Assembly: GCA_023053545.1 (NCBI GenBank)
Contig: JAKZAN010000005.1
Location: 4,712,001 to 4,776,000 of the forward strand
Source of the DNA: Lepidurus packardi
Lineage: Eukaryota > Arthropoda > Branchiopoda > Notostraca > Triopsidae
Length of the DNA stretch: 64,000 bases
Direction: 5' to 3'
Part shown: one piece after another, positions 28,060 through 39,735 of the stretch
Position numbering within the stretch: position 1 is the stretch's first letter
Layout of the letters: the number at the start of each line of letters is the position of its first letter
The notes under the pieces: generated by a model
Database searches by the model: none
What the model saw: only the letters and a program-made list of their open reading frames with translations
What the model was told of the DNA's origin: nothing
Made by a program: the position numbers and the translations under genes

Positions 28060-30105
28060 ATGTTTCGCAGCTTCGGCAGTGTCTTCTGCCATAACTTGCA
28101 GAAAAATAACGCTATTCACTTCCAGGTTAAACCTAAAAAATCCGATGTAGTCTGTTTTAGCTTAATGAGGTAAGTGTTTATATACTAATATGCTTAAGAA
28201 GTAAACCGAATTAGTAATAATTTAATTAATAACCTGTATAATGGTAAAATTATTCTGTTCAGGTTTTATGGAAATTCTCCCATTCGATTAAAAGATGACA
28301 AAGAATCCTCGAACAGTGAGGTAGGAGATATTATTACCTCCCACAAGAACCCAAAGCGCTTCAACGTTCGGGAACGTACTCCCGTTGAGAAAATCAAGGC
28401 TGGTTTTGGTGTTGGCGTTACAGAGCGAGACAAAACGTTCCCAGGTCACGTGGATGTGGTGGTTATTGGTGGCGGAGTTATTGGAGCGTCCATCGCCTAT
28501 CACTTGAAAGCCAGGACTCCCCCTGGCACAGGCTTAAATGTAGCGTTGGTCGAAAGAGATCCTGCAGTAAGATTTTATTTGACCAACTCAATAAAATTCT
28601 TAGGAAATTTGGGTTATAGTATACTCGTGCTTCGACGGTTTTGTCCGTTGGAGGCCTTAGACAACAGTTTTCTATGCCTGAAAATATAGCTATGTCCTTA
28701 TACGGCGCTGAATTTCTGAGAAATTCTAAAAAGCATTTGGCTATGGTGGACTCAGATCCACCAGATGTGCAATTTCAACCCCATGGATATCTCTTTTTGG
28801 CGACCGAAGCTGGTGCAGAGCAAATGCTAGTCAACCGTCAGCTTCAAACGTAACGAGAGCATTTATTTGCGGAGACAATTGTATTTAAGAAAGAAATTAT
28901 AGGGAACTAGGGGCCAGAATTGAGTTGCTCTCTGCCAAGAAATTGAAAGACAAGTTTCCGTGGATCAACACCGATAACGTGGAGCTTGCAAGTTACGGAC
29001 TTGAAAATGAAGGCTGGTACGTTGTTATGCTTCATATTATAAGCCAAAAGTCTGTTGACTGCTTTGTATAGGTTTGATCCTTGGGCGCTACTTGAAGGGT
29101 TTCGTCGTAAGGCAATCTCATTAGGCGTTGAATACGTCAAGGGAGAAGCCATCGGCTTCGAAACGGAATATTCCGAGTCTTCCGGCATACCCGCAGAAGG
29201 ATATCCCGGACACGAAAGATTAAAGAAACTTGTCGTCAAAATGGAAGATGGAGAATTGCGAACAATTACCTTTGCCATAGCTATCATTGCATGTGGGCCT
29301 CAGTCTGGGGAAGTGGCTCGATTAGCTGGTATAGGTACAGGGACAGGTTTACTCCAAGTTCCCTTACCAGTAGAACCTCGGTATTTCCCCTTAATTAACT
29401 AACTTAAAAAATCTCAAATGTGTATCTGTTTTTAGAAAACGCTACGTGTACGTATACCATTGTCCTGATGGACCTGGACTCGACTGCCCTTTGACGGTGG
29501 ATACCAACGGAACGTATTTTAGGTATCTTTCCTTGCTAGTCTGTGGAATAAAGGAGCTATTTATGTATGTTACCATAGACGGGAAGGCCTAGGTGGACAT
29601 TACGTAGCAGGGAAATCTCCTTTACCCCATGAAGAACCAGGAGATTTGACTAACTTGGATGTTGACTACGCCTATTTTGATCAACAGGTGTGGCCAACGC
29701 TAGCTAGCAGAGTCCCTGCCTTCGAAAACTTGAAGGTATATCGATGCAATATGGAAACACTGCGTACTGTCGAAATAATGAATCTTTGTCTTATAGCTTA
29801 AGAGCGCTTGGGCTGGATTCTATGATTACAATACATTGGACCAAAATCCGGTTATTGGCTACCATCCATATCACTCCAATCTTATTTTTGCTACTGGGTT
29901 CAGCGGACATGGTAAGAGTTTTGACGTTGAATATGACTAGTAGTTCACGGATTTTTTTCGTCTAGGTATCCAACACGCACCGGCAGCTGGAAGAGCTGTT
30001 ATGGAGCTTGTTATCGATAGTGGGTTCAAGACTATTAACTTATCCAGGTTTGGATTTGATCGCGTAATTGAACACAGACCCATACCCGAGTTGAATGTTT
30101 GGTAA
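28060..30105 (+). CDS. FOXRED1: FOXRED1, mitochondrial FAD-dependent oxidoreductase
   Basis: Nine exons: 28060-28169, 28263-28566, 28620-28849, 28903-29016, 29072-29380, 29436-29522, 29579-29735, 29797-29911, 29966-30105. They keep phase and give 521 residues, close to human FOXRED1 (486). It is a mitochondrial flavoprotein needed for complex I assembly. The N-terminus has arginine and hydrophobic residues but few acids, consistent with a mitochondrial presequence. The FAD-binding dinucleotide fold [18 protein letters not shown] sits at about residues 102-119. [61 protein letters not shown] and [18 protein letters not shown] match the DAO-type oxidoreductase fold and FOXRED1 in order. It converges on TMCO1 with about 147 bp between stops. 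Confidence 0.95.
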
Positions 30106-30252
30106 AGCCAAAGTATAAACGTTATAAGAAACAATTACTACCATATAGCCCCTGTGAATTTTGTATGACATGCAGAAAGATACACAGCAATGCTCAGCCA
30201 CTTCTATAATTTACTGACGTTAAAGCACTGTATACAACCCTTCAACCAATGA

Positions 30253-31028
30253 TTACTTGAGAACTTGAGGTTGAGGACCGAATAATGAATTGCCTTGCTT
30301 GTTAGCTGCTCTGGATGGAGCAAATCCGAGCATCTTTTGAATATTCTAGAATTAAATTTGAAACATAAATAATCAATTTTTGCCTTTAAAAAATAAAATT
30401 TACCTGGCGAATAGACATGGTACATAAAATGTACAGGAATATAAATGAACAGTCGGTATAGTCCTCGCCTGGTAAACTTCGGTGAGACAAGCCCTGGATC
30501 CAGGAAATGGGTGTAAACGGTAGTTTAGCTACTACTCGTCCATCGAAGCTAATAAATTAGTTTTAAAGACAATTCAAGAGAGCATTATAATATTTTTGTT
30601 TTTTACATTGAATTAAACATCCCAAGCAAGGCAGTAAAGGCAAAACCGATGGCCAGCATTGATTTCATTTTGCCCAGCGATAAGTCCCGGCTGTTGGCCT
30701 TCAGCTTTTCTTCTTCGCGCTCGATTTTCTTCTTGTATTGTTTATCTAAAGTGTCCCCATGTGTTTCTTTTATTTTGTCCACTAAAACAAAAGACAGCTA
30801 ATTCCTATTAGTGTGGTATTGTTAAATTTTTTAGTATCAAATTACGTTTTTTGCTTTGGCGATCAACCTCTGATTTCAGCCTCTGATATTTTTCAGTACG
30901 ATAAACAAGCAGCCATGTTACTCCTACAAAAAACTATAGAATAAGATACATTCCAGTTCGAAAATACCTTCTCCTAAAAATGCAGTACACACAGAAATAA
31001 AGATGATAAGCAAAGTATCAGCCCACAT
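30253..31028 (-). CDS. TMCO1: TMCO1, ER calcium-load-activated channel / translocon factor
   Basis: Five exons in transcript order: 30968-31028, 30846-30923, 30607-30781, 30404-30548, 30253-30345. They keep phase and give 183 residues; human TMCO1 is 188. TMCO1 is an ER membrane protein of the Oxa1 superfamily, reported as a calcium-load-activated channel and as part of the multipass translocon. The order is MWADTLLIIFISVCTAFLGE (first membrane helix), a coiled coil with KYQRLKSEVDRQSKKLDK, MKSMLAIGFAFTALLGMFNS (second helix), FDGRVVAKLPFTPISWIQG, CSFIFLYILCTMSIRQNIQ (third helix), and the tail LGFAPSRAANKQ. Conservation to the vertebrate protein is high over its whole length. Confidence 0.96.
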
Positions 31029-31993
31029 TTTCACGTCCTCGCTTGAGTCAAACTCAGTTATCGGATCAGAGTAAAATGTGAGCACCGAACTCACAAGCCG
31101 GTTAAATGCGAAAGGGTGTAACTAGAATTCGTTGATCGAAAGTTTTGATTGTTTTAAATAGATTAATCAATTTGTTAATGTTAGCGCTATTTTATGACAT
31201 TTAGAAATTTTCTAAGCAAGTCGCAATCAATTTGGATATAAAAAGAAACAAAATCATAGAAATTAATTTAGGTAAGTAAAGCGACCATCCATTTTTTCCG
31301 ATTCTATTGTGGCATATTTGGCAATTTTACGTACAACGCAATAATTAATTTTTTTCTCAGTATAATTATGAGACACCAGCAGAAAAGTTTGTAGTCTCCA
31401 CCGCAAACCGCATGCGTTGAAATAGGGTAAATTCTAAGAAATTTAGTAAATATCTGCACTTCGCAGTTCGGTAAACTTCTTAAATTTTTTACAATTTTGG
31501 TATAGCCTTGTATTTTAGTTTGTCGATTGTAAGAAACTATGCTTTCAAGTACTTGCAACCAAATATTCGTAATTGCTTATGAATACTAAATACGCGGGGT
31601 ATGTAACAGGGGGAGCGGCTACTAATTGTCTTAGCACGCATCTGTATTGCGAAAAAGCTGCTTGTACTATTATTGAGTTATATAAAGGCCCCTAGCCCTG
31701 AACTACTCGTATATGGAGTGATTACTAAAATTGGACCCTGGCCAAGCACCACTGCAAGTCAAAATGTACACCTGGTGGGAAAATGATTGTGATCTAGCCG
31801 TTGGAGAGGAGCGCGAATTTTTGGTACCACCAAGTGACGACGTCATTACTTTTTTTACTCATAGGGAAAAACCCCTGGTCGTGTTTTCCCCAAGAAGTTT
31901 CACGGCCACCGATGGACTATATAAACCGCGGAGGCTCTGCTTGAAGCATCACTTACTCAAAGCAGCTTGCAAAGGCTAATTGAGCAATTCAAC
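31029..31993. other. Intergenic region, TMCO1 5' side and promoter of GY gene A
   Basis: 965 bp with no supportable coding exon. The right end holds the gene A promoter, with GGCCA at 31904-31908 and TATATAAA at 31918-31925. The open frame at 31731-31979 covers this promoter and is rejected as a gene. Confidence 0.6.
31904..31925 (+). promoter_or_regulatory. Core promoter of GY gene A
   Basis: GGCCA (31904) starts 14 bp upstream of TATATAAA (31918-31925), and the ATG lies 76 bp beyond the TATA start. The same arrangement is found before every intact gene of the array. Confidence 0.8.
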
Positions 31994-32666
31994 ATGAAGT
32001 TCTTGGTAAGTTATAAAATTAACTCTTGAATATGTATCCTAACATTCCGAATATTTTCAGATTTTACTCGCACTTCTGGTGGTAGCCGCAGGTCGCGTTT
32101 CTTCTGAAGACTCTGCTGATTTGACTGCTGAAGAACACAATCGCCGCGCATGGGCTGGGAGCAGTTATAGACATGGCGGTGGATATGGCAGTGGATATGG
32201 TGGTAGTCACGGCGGCCGTCACGTAGGTTACCAAAGTCACCGTGGACGTCGTGATGTCGGTGTGGTCGCTGAAGCTTCTGAAATCTCTGCTGATCTAACT
32301 GGTGCCGAACATCATCGTCAAAGATGGAGTGGATATGGTGGAGGTTACGGCAGTTACGGTGGAGGTTACGGCGGATATCGTGGTGGATATGGCGGTGGAT
32401 ATGGCGGTGGATATGGCGGTAGTCACGGAGGTTACGGACATTACCGCGGGCGTCGCGATGTCGATTTAGTCGCTGAAGCTTCTGAAACCTCTGCTGATTT
32501 AACTGGTGCGGAACACCATCGTCAAAGATGGAATGGATATGGTGGAGTGTACGGTGGAGGTTACGGTGGAGGTTATGGCGGATATGGCGGTGGATATGGC
32601 AGTGGATATGGTGGTGGATATGGCGGTGGATATGGCGGTGGATACGGTGGATATCGTCGCTGGTAA
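31994..32666 (+). CDS. GY gene A: secreted Gly/Tyr-rich modular precursor
   Basis: Exons 31994-32005 (four codons, MKFL) and 32061-32666 give 205 residues. The signal peptide MKFLILLALLVVAAGRVSS spans the splice junction. Three modules follow. Each pairs an acidic spacer (SEDSADLTAEEHNRR; then VVAEASEISADLTGAEHHRQR; then LVAEASETSADLTGAEHHRQR) with a Gly/Tyr-rich, partly His/Ser-rich segment made of GYGG units. RGRR/DV sites separate the modules and look like furin-type processing sites. The layout resembles multi-peptide precursors such as apidaecin-type antimicrobial precursors, but I cannot name a family. A structural secreted protein is the main alternative. A 12-base GGATATGGCGGT-type repeat makes the GYGG tract and may slip in replication. 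Confidence 0.85.
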
Positions 32667-33394
32667 ATTAACAAGTCTTCGACATTCTGAACTTCGAAAA
32701 CCATTCTACATACAAACTCTCCCTTTTACTATACGCCCCATCATAAGAAAGATGTTTCGACCTTCATCTGTTATTGTTTTTGAAAATACAGCTTCTGTTA
32801 CTCAACATGATATCTCGTTGGTACTATTCGCTCATTTTAGATACAAAATGCCTTAACAATATCCGTTGGTAAATTACGAAGTACTGTACTCCCTGATCCT
32901 GTGTAAAGAACCCACTTAGTTACTGTCCGCATCATCATCTACAAAAAAATTCTCGTCCCTCTGTTATTGGTCTTGAAAATACAGTTTTGTTACTGAACTG
33001 AATCATTTAATTAGATTTTGATTGACCTGCGAACATTTGCGTAGACTTTTTTGTCTGATCTGCTATTGCTACAGGTGCCCTCTAAAACAAGACATAACAC
33101 AGTATCAGATGCATATCCAGCTTGCAAAATTTTTTAAGTATAATAAGTAAGTACAGGTTCTGGGCAACGCTCCTGGCCATGCATATATATGGCCAATACA
33201 ATAGTACAGGTAAGAGTGGGGCAACATGTTACTGACAAGCAAATCTACTTTTTCTCGATGAAAATAACACCCACAGAAGTGTTTCTCTCCTAATAGTTTC
33301 ACGGCCACAGAACTACTATATAAGCAGTGGGCATTTTAATCTAGAGCACCATTCCCTCAGAGCAACTTGGAAAGGCTTATTTGAGAAATTCAAC
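32667..33394. other. Spacer with a deletion junction between genes A and B1
   Basis: The stretch 32742-32848 closely matches 35260-35365 and 41601-41706. At about 32849 the sequence switches to one matching the stop-codon region of GY gene C (TATCCGTTGGTAAATTACG). Copy 1 has thus lost a spacer plus gene C present in later copies. The right end holds the B1 promoter (GGCCA 33303, TATATAAG 33317-33324). Confidence 0.7.
33303..33324 (+). promoter_or_regulatory. Core promoter of GW gene B1
   Basis: GGCCA at 33303 is 14 bp upstream of TATATAAG (33317-33324). The ATG is 78 bp from the TATA start. Confidence 0.8.
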
Positions 33395-33969
33395 ATGAAG
33401 TTCTTTGTAAGTTTCATAATCAATCCAAATATCCTCTATTTAATTGCCAATTTAACTTTCAGATTTTACTGGCACTTGTCGTGGTAGCTTTAGCTGACGA
33501 TGTGAGCCCTGAAGCAAGTCATAGTCATCGTCATGGTGGCGGAAGTTTAGGCCACAGCGGATCATGGGGAGGATATCAAAGGTCGTGGGGTGGAAACCAA
33601 GGATCTTGGGGTGGCAATCATGGAGCTTGGGGAGGTCAACGCTGGCGCCGCGACACCGACTTGGTTGCTTTTGTTGTAGGTGATGACCAAGCTCTCGAAG
33701 CGAGCCAATGGGGAGGCAATCAATGGGGAGGTAGACAATCTGGAGGTAATCGTTGGGGTGGCAATGGCTGGGCAGGTCACCAAAGCATCGCCAATTCCGG
33801 TCACCGTGGAGGTCAGCGGTGGCGTCGTGATGTTGACTTGACTGCCGAAGAGGGCCAACACAATGGCTGGGGTGGAAGGAACTGGGGTACCCCTAACCAG
33901 GGCCGAGTAAATGGGTGGAACCATGGAAACGTGTGGAACAGCGGAAACACGTGGAACCGTCGTTGGTAA
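33395..33969 (+). CDS. GW gene B1: secreted Gly/Trp-rich modular precursor
   Basis: Exons 33395-33406 (MKFF) and 33463-33969 give 172 residues. The signal peptide MKFFILLALVVVALA ends before DDVSPEAS. The body has three Gly/Trp/Asn-rich segments (SWGGNQGSWGGNHGAWGG; QWGGNQWGGRQSGGNRWGG; GWGGRNWGTPN) separated by QRWRRDTDLVAF and QRWRRDVDLTAEE. Each RWRR is followed by an acidic spacer. The sites suggest proprotein cleavage, releasing basic Trp-rich peptides. This is the Trp counterpart of the GY genes, with the same promoter, intron position and signal peptide. No family name can be given. An open minus-strand frame across it is a composition shadow. Confidence 0.85.
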
Positions 33970-36900
33970 ACGAAGCAGTCCGAACATCAATCCTCAGAAA
34001 CGAAACCCCATTCAACAACTCTTTGTACTATTTCCATAATTCAAAATGAAAACTCGCTTACCTGCTATTGGTTTTGAAAATAAATCTGTTGGTTCATTAA
34101 TTCGAGAGTTTTATTATATTTCTTCTCCTGTAATTTTACCCTTATTTAACTTCGAATCGAAGTTTAATTCCAATCAAAGGCTATATATTTGTGCAAAACG
34201 TAAGATTAGAAGCAGAAGTTAGTCAGGTCTAATTTCGTTATAAGAATCAAACAAACAATTCATCAGTATATGTAAGACCATTTGTCGTAGGTCAAAACAA
34301 AACTGACTGCACCTGATGAATATTGCGAGGCTGCCGGCACTCTGACGTTCAAACATGACAAAGTTACGTAAGACGGATGAATGAGCATACTATTAGCAAC
34401 ATTTTGTTTATTTCTATAACTGTAAAATAACCAGTTCGTAGAAGTGGACCATTCACTGTTCTACATTATTTTTTTAATTCATTGTTAGCAGAGCACCCAC
34501 TAAAAGTCATTTAAACCGAAAGGACTCATGACCACCAAAGCAAGACCAACTGTAAATTATAATCCATTCCTAGCGGCTTTTAAAAACAATCTAACTAAAT
34601 AAGCAGTTAGTTCTTAGTAAGTTGCTAATAAACTCAGCCCTAACTTCTTTTCAACTTATCATATTTTATTAACACCAACCGACATAGCATTATTAGGGAC
34701 TGTTATATTATCTAAGTCCCGATTAACAACGTGGGTATATAGACGCATCGTTGGCTCCGTGATTCGGAAGCCCTAAGCAATAAGCTACCCTTATTGCTGA
34801 AGATGTACTACTGGGGACGCGGTAATAGTGACGGATTAGGTGGTCTTGGGTACGGTTTTTTGTGGCCGCGCCGTTGCTTCTTGAGAAGCAATGTTGCCAC
34901 GTAAATTTCCGTCTTTCATCTCTTCAAACACTGAACATTGATAATTAATCTAAGCGCGTATAAGCTTAACCTGACCAAATAATTTTGATTTGCAATTTGA
35001 AAACAGAAATATAATATCTGCCTTATTCTCATTGAACACCGCTTAAAAAACGGGTGGAGAAAAGACAGCCTGGAAACTCAGCTCAAATGGACACGTTTCC
35101 TGTTTGATTTTCATGAAGGACCTTGATCGAACTAGTGGATTCGTATTCCCAAGCCCTCACTCTACCTGGCAACCACTAAACCAGTAAAGAGATCCGAGTC
35201 TGCTGATGCTAAAACTTCCATCCATTGCATAAAGATGTTTCTGGGAAATACTCCAACATAAGAAAGATGTTTCGACCTTCATCTGTTATTGTTTTTGAAA
35301 ATATAGCTTCTGTTACTCAACATGGTATCTAGTTGGTACTATTCGCTCATTTTAGATACAAAATGCCTTTACTTATTCATTTCTTTTGTGCCATTAGTTC
35401 AGCGAAAGTCATCAAAGACGTCAGAATTGCATGCAAATCTGATGAAATACAGAGCAGTAAGCTGTGGTATGAAAGCCCAATATGGTGCAATATAACTCCA
35501 GTTGGAGTCTTGTTTAGTAAAAAAAAAAAAAAAGTACTAAAATGCCAAACCTTACTTTCCATTACGATAGCGAAAATTGTATCTTCTTTCAAAGTTTGCA
35601 AATTCTATAATGTAAACGTTATAATACAGTACGAGCTTTCCAGTTCGTTAAGGGTTTTTTTCAGAAATCCTCTTGGAATTGGGATAAATACAAGCTCGGA
35701 TTACAAAAATCAGACTCAATCATCATCATATTCTAGAATCTAACTGACCCATGCTGTTCTTGAATACAGATGAAAGCAACAGATTAAATACGAAGATCTG
35801 GAACTCACGAAGTAAGTGACTTTGAACCTTTGCTATGTCCTGGCGTTTTCTTATTAAATCCTCGACATTATCAAGGACATCGCTTCAATTCTCGCTGCAT
35901 AGTGAAATGTGCTCCAAAATTGTCTTCCTGTTCGGATTCCGCCTACTTCAAGACTTTCAAGTATCTCAGGATCTCTTTTTAGTACAATGTGTCATCCAGT
36001 AACATTTGCAAAATATTACTCGAGCATAATGACTATTATTCTTCAACTTTTCTATTGTATTGACTTAACGTTCTGTATTCCGCAAAAATAAGTATTTATC
36101 TACGAGTCGCTGAAGCCTAACTAACCTAACCTGTTTATAGCACTCTCATTTACTTTGCAAGAGACTCATCAGCCGAAACCTTTTTGCCAAAACACGAATC
36201 AAGATTGCGGTTTTACAATTCCTTGGGGATAACTATAACCTTGGATAATGAAAGATAAGACTAAAAGCCCACCGAAGTTTAGAGTTGTTATTTTTCTTAA
36301 AAAAAAACAGCCATTACGCATCTTTGTCTTTTGCCTTCGTTGTCTCGACGCGATTCATTTTGTCTCTGGCAATTAAAGGAAGAGTATCCTCGAAGGACAA
36401 CTTCAAATTGCATCAATCGAAAGGCTAATTTTAGTGTCACGGTCCACTAGTTACATCCATGGGTACCATTTCTGAAGAGTGAAGACGAGACCGAGGGGGT
36501 CACCTTGAATATCCCGAATTGAATACCGCGGATTGCAACAAAACGCAAACAACTTTTTTTCTAAGCGAAAAATGTACTGTCTTTTTTTCTTTAGGACAAG
36601 CGAGCTTGATATAGGTCTATAATGCACCTACACAAAAACAGGAGGGATGTATTAATATCTTGCAGCAATTAGGAACGCACTACAAGGTTATTTGGTATTA
36701 CGTAAATGTAGTCCTATCAATATCTACTGTGATCATTAGTGACAGCAGGTAAGGACGAACGCTCCAAAACAACATCCGGTTTGGCGTTGGGTTTTGCCTT
36801 TGGCTTTATAATTTTTTTCAAGGAATCTAAATTTCAGGCATGTAAGGAACTGAAAAATTGTTGATTTCGTCGGTCCATTTCCTTTCCTAAGAATGTTCCA

Positions 36901-38686
36901 TGGAACTTTCCAAGGTTGAAAGTGCGCTTTCGCTTACTTTAGTTGTCCTTGCTGACAACTAGGTGTTCCTTTCCAGTTTAGATGTTATCATAAACAACGG
37001 ACAAGGAACGCGTTAATTAAGTAGATCAACCAAAATGGTGCGTTTTTAATTTTTTTTGTTACAAAAAAATAGACACTTGCTTAGAAAAAAAATATTACGT
37101 TGAACGCTCCACGTTGAGGGTATATGCAGGGACGCCTTTTACTCCACACCCTTGCCACAGTTTAAAGGTGGGTATAATAACATATAATTCATGGATATAA
37201 GAGGAAAACCGGTGGCCATGAGAAAAGCCAGTTTTATCCCTTGGACAGGAAAATAGCTGCGTAACTACGCACGCCTTTGACTTGTATCCAATAAGAATGT
37301 CCTTAGATTCTGACCACCTTAGTATATTGTGTCAAATTTTTGTATACATGTATTTTTATAAGAAAATTTCTAAGAGCTTCCAAGTTCCCATAAAAGGCTT
37401 CGTCTCAGCAGGCTACGCTAAAGCGTACAGTTATGAACACACACACAAAGTAGATGGAAACCCTTCGTATATATAGACGAACCCTCCGTTTCGTGACGGC
37501 CTTTTTTCGAAATATTACTCATCAAGGTATTACCCATCTTTTCTTGTCTTTGGTAAAAATGATGTTTATAATTTTTCAAAAGTTTCCATCCACGTTTCCA
37601 AACCTTTTATGGACAAAGCCATTAAATACAGTTTTTTTACGACGGAACTAAGAAACCTACTTAATTCAGCAAAATGAAGGAAAAAACTGGTGGCCCTGAG
37701 GGAAACCAGTTTCACCTAAGAACTACATTACTTTTTTTTACCTCAAAACTACAAAAGTAGCCTTCGAATCGTACCCAATAACCAGCGCGCTTTGGTCTCC
37801 ATCCTATATACTACATAAAAGAGTATCTTTAGAAATTGTACGTCTCGGTGGTTTAAGGTAATAGGAACCAAAAATCCAGTTCAAACTCACCATCCACCTT
37901 ACCATATGCCAAATACCAGAACTAACCAGATACCCAGGCGTAAAGGTAGGTACTCAGTCGAATTGACTCGCACTTCGAAACAGACCAAAAAAGTGCCCCC
38001 CCCCCCACCTGCAATCCAGTCACCCTGAAAACATGAGCATGATCCACTTTTTGTGCGTACGCAACTTGCAGGCGTGCTTCGACAGAAAAGAAAAAAGAAC
38101 GCATAGAAAAACCACTGCTGTTACGTAGTACCGAGAGATGCAATAAAGATACAATAACAACAACACAGTTGACAATGAAACTCCTACAAACATTTTGGCA
38201 AAAAAAAAACATGGCAGAAATTGTCTACCGGTACCAAGCTCATGTTTAACCAGCTGGAACGCCTGGAAATCCCTCTGATTTGAATTCATATTTATATGTA
38301 AAACTGGCCGAAACTGGTTTCAGATAGACCTCCAAACCAACACACCCCCAACCCCACCGCGCCAAAACCAGGTAACTAATATTGAGATCAATAATCCTTT
38401 AACGTCCCAAACCGTGGAGAGGTTAATGAAAGTCGGTTTTACCTATGCCCGCTCTTTAAAAGTCCCTACGCAATAGATCCTCAAAAAATTGCACTGCAGC
38501 TGATGGGCACCGATGAAGCTTTTCCGTACCGCCACGCACGTTTTTCTTTCTTCGAGTGAAAATTCCCCAGCATGTATTTCCCCGAGAAAATTTACGGCCA
38601 CTGCTAGACTATAAAAACAAGGATGGCACTGTTTGGTAGCATCACTTACTTACAACAACTTGCAACGGCTAATTTCGCGATTTAAG
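33970..38686. other. Long spacer between genes B1 and C1
   Basis: About 4.7 kb without a supportable gene. It includes a remnant 3' UTR of an A-type gene (35260-35365), two similar imperfect palindromes around GGTGGCC (37204-37236 and 37684-37713), a short C run near 37997-38006, and the C1 promoter (38596-38617). Open frames of 60-136 codons here lack domains and start/stop context, and are identical in copy 2 only because the DNA is duplicated. Confidence 0.6.
38596..38617 (+). promoter_or_regulatory. Core promoter of GY gene C1
   Basis: GGCCA at 38596 is 14 bp upstream of TATAAAAA (38610-38617). The ATG follows 77 bp from the TATA start. Confidence 0.8.
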
Positions 38687-39218
38687 ATGAAGATCTTGGT
38701 AAGTTAAAAGGTTTGCTTAAAAAGTTAAATATTTTAACGCTTATTTATTTTAATTTCAGATTTTACTGGCACTAGTGGTAGTGGCCTTAGCTGATGACCT
38801 AGCTCCTGTAGAAGCCCCGTTATTTGGCGTTGCTGATGACCTGTCTTCTGAGGAACATCGCAATCGGGGCCATGACGTACAAGGAAATGGAGGAAACATC
38901 GGAGGGAATAGACGCTACGGCGGACACGGAATATATAACGCAGGGTATGGAGCCTACGGTGGGGGGCAAAGAGCTTATACAGGGTTTGGAGGCCACGCTG
39001 GGGGTTTTGGAAGTCACCGCGGGCGTCGTGATGTTAGTTTGGTCGCTGAAGCTTCTGAAACCTCTGATGATTTGACTACGGCCGAACATCACCGTCACAC
39101 ATGGGGTGGATATCGCGGTGGTTATGGTGGTTACGGTGGTTACGGTAGTTACGGTGGGTACGGGGGTTACGGTGGATATGGTGGATACGGAGGCTACAGG
39201 GGTTACATCCGTTGGTAA
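38687..39218 (+). CDS. GY gene C1: secreted Gly/Tyr-rich modular precursor
   Basis: Exons 38687-38698 (MKIL) and 38760-39218 give 156 residues. After the signal peptide (ILLALVVVALA) come DDLAPVEAPLFG and an acidic spacer VADDLSSEEHRNRG. A mixed Gly/Asn/Tyr segment runs to SHRGRR, then a second spacer DVSLVAEASETSDDLTTAEH, then a GGYGGYG repeat ending in YIRW. It has two Gly-rich segments rather than the three of gene A. The SLVAEASET spacer is nearly that of gene A, so A and C are close paralogues. Role unproven, as for the whole array. Confidence 0.85.
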
Positions 39219-39735
39219 ATTACGAAGTACTGTATCCTGATCCTGTGTAAAGAACCCACTTAGTTACTGTCCGCATCATCATCTACAAAAAAATTCTCGT
39301 CCCTCTGTTATTGGTCTTGAAAATACAGTTTTGTTACTCAACTGAATCATTCCATTAGATTTTGATTGACCTGCGAACATTTGCGTAGACTTTTTTGTCT
39401 GATCTGTTATGGCTACAGGTGAATTCTAAAAGAAGACATAACACAACATCAGATGCATATCCAGCTTGCAATATTTTTTAAGTATAAAAAGTAAGTACAG
39501 GTTCTGGGCAACGCTCGTGGCCATGAATATCTATGGCCAATACAATAGTACAGGTAAGAGTGGGGCAACATGTTACTGACAAGCAAATCTGCTTTTTCTT
39601 GATGAAAACACCCACAGAAGTGTTTCTCTCCAAAACGTTTCACGGCCACAGAACTACTATATAAGCAGTGGGCATTTTAATCTAGAGCACCATTCCCTCA
39701 GAGCAACTTGGAAAGGCTTATTTGAGAAATTCAAC
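39219..39735. other. Short spacer between genes C1 and B2
   Basis: 517 bp holding the C1 3' UTR and the B2 promoter. It aligns, with scattered differences, to the region before B1, and matches the region before B3 closely. Confidence 0.6.
39644..39665 (+). promoter_or_regulatory. Core promoter of GW gene B2
   Basis: GGCCA is 14 bp upstream of TATATAAG (39658-39665), with the ATG 78 bp from the TATA start, as in B1. Confidence 0.8.

Noticed and set aside
31731-31979. 83-codon plus-strand frame before gene A
   Set aside because: It has no ATG-context support and covers the gene A core promoter and 5' leader.
33562-33990. 142-codon antisense frame across the GW gene (repeated in copies 2 and 3)
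   Set aside because: Gly/Trp/Asn codon bias removes stops from the opposite strand. A shadow, preserved only by duplication.
35333-35743. 136-codon frame in the long spacer, identical in copy 2
   Set aside because: Identity reflects the recent duplication of all DNA here, not coding constraint. It includes a run of lysines from the poly-A tract.
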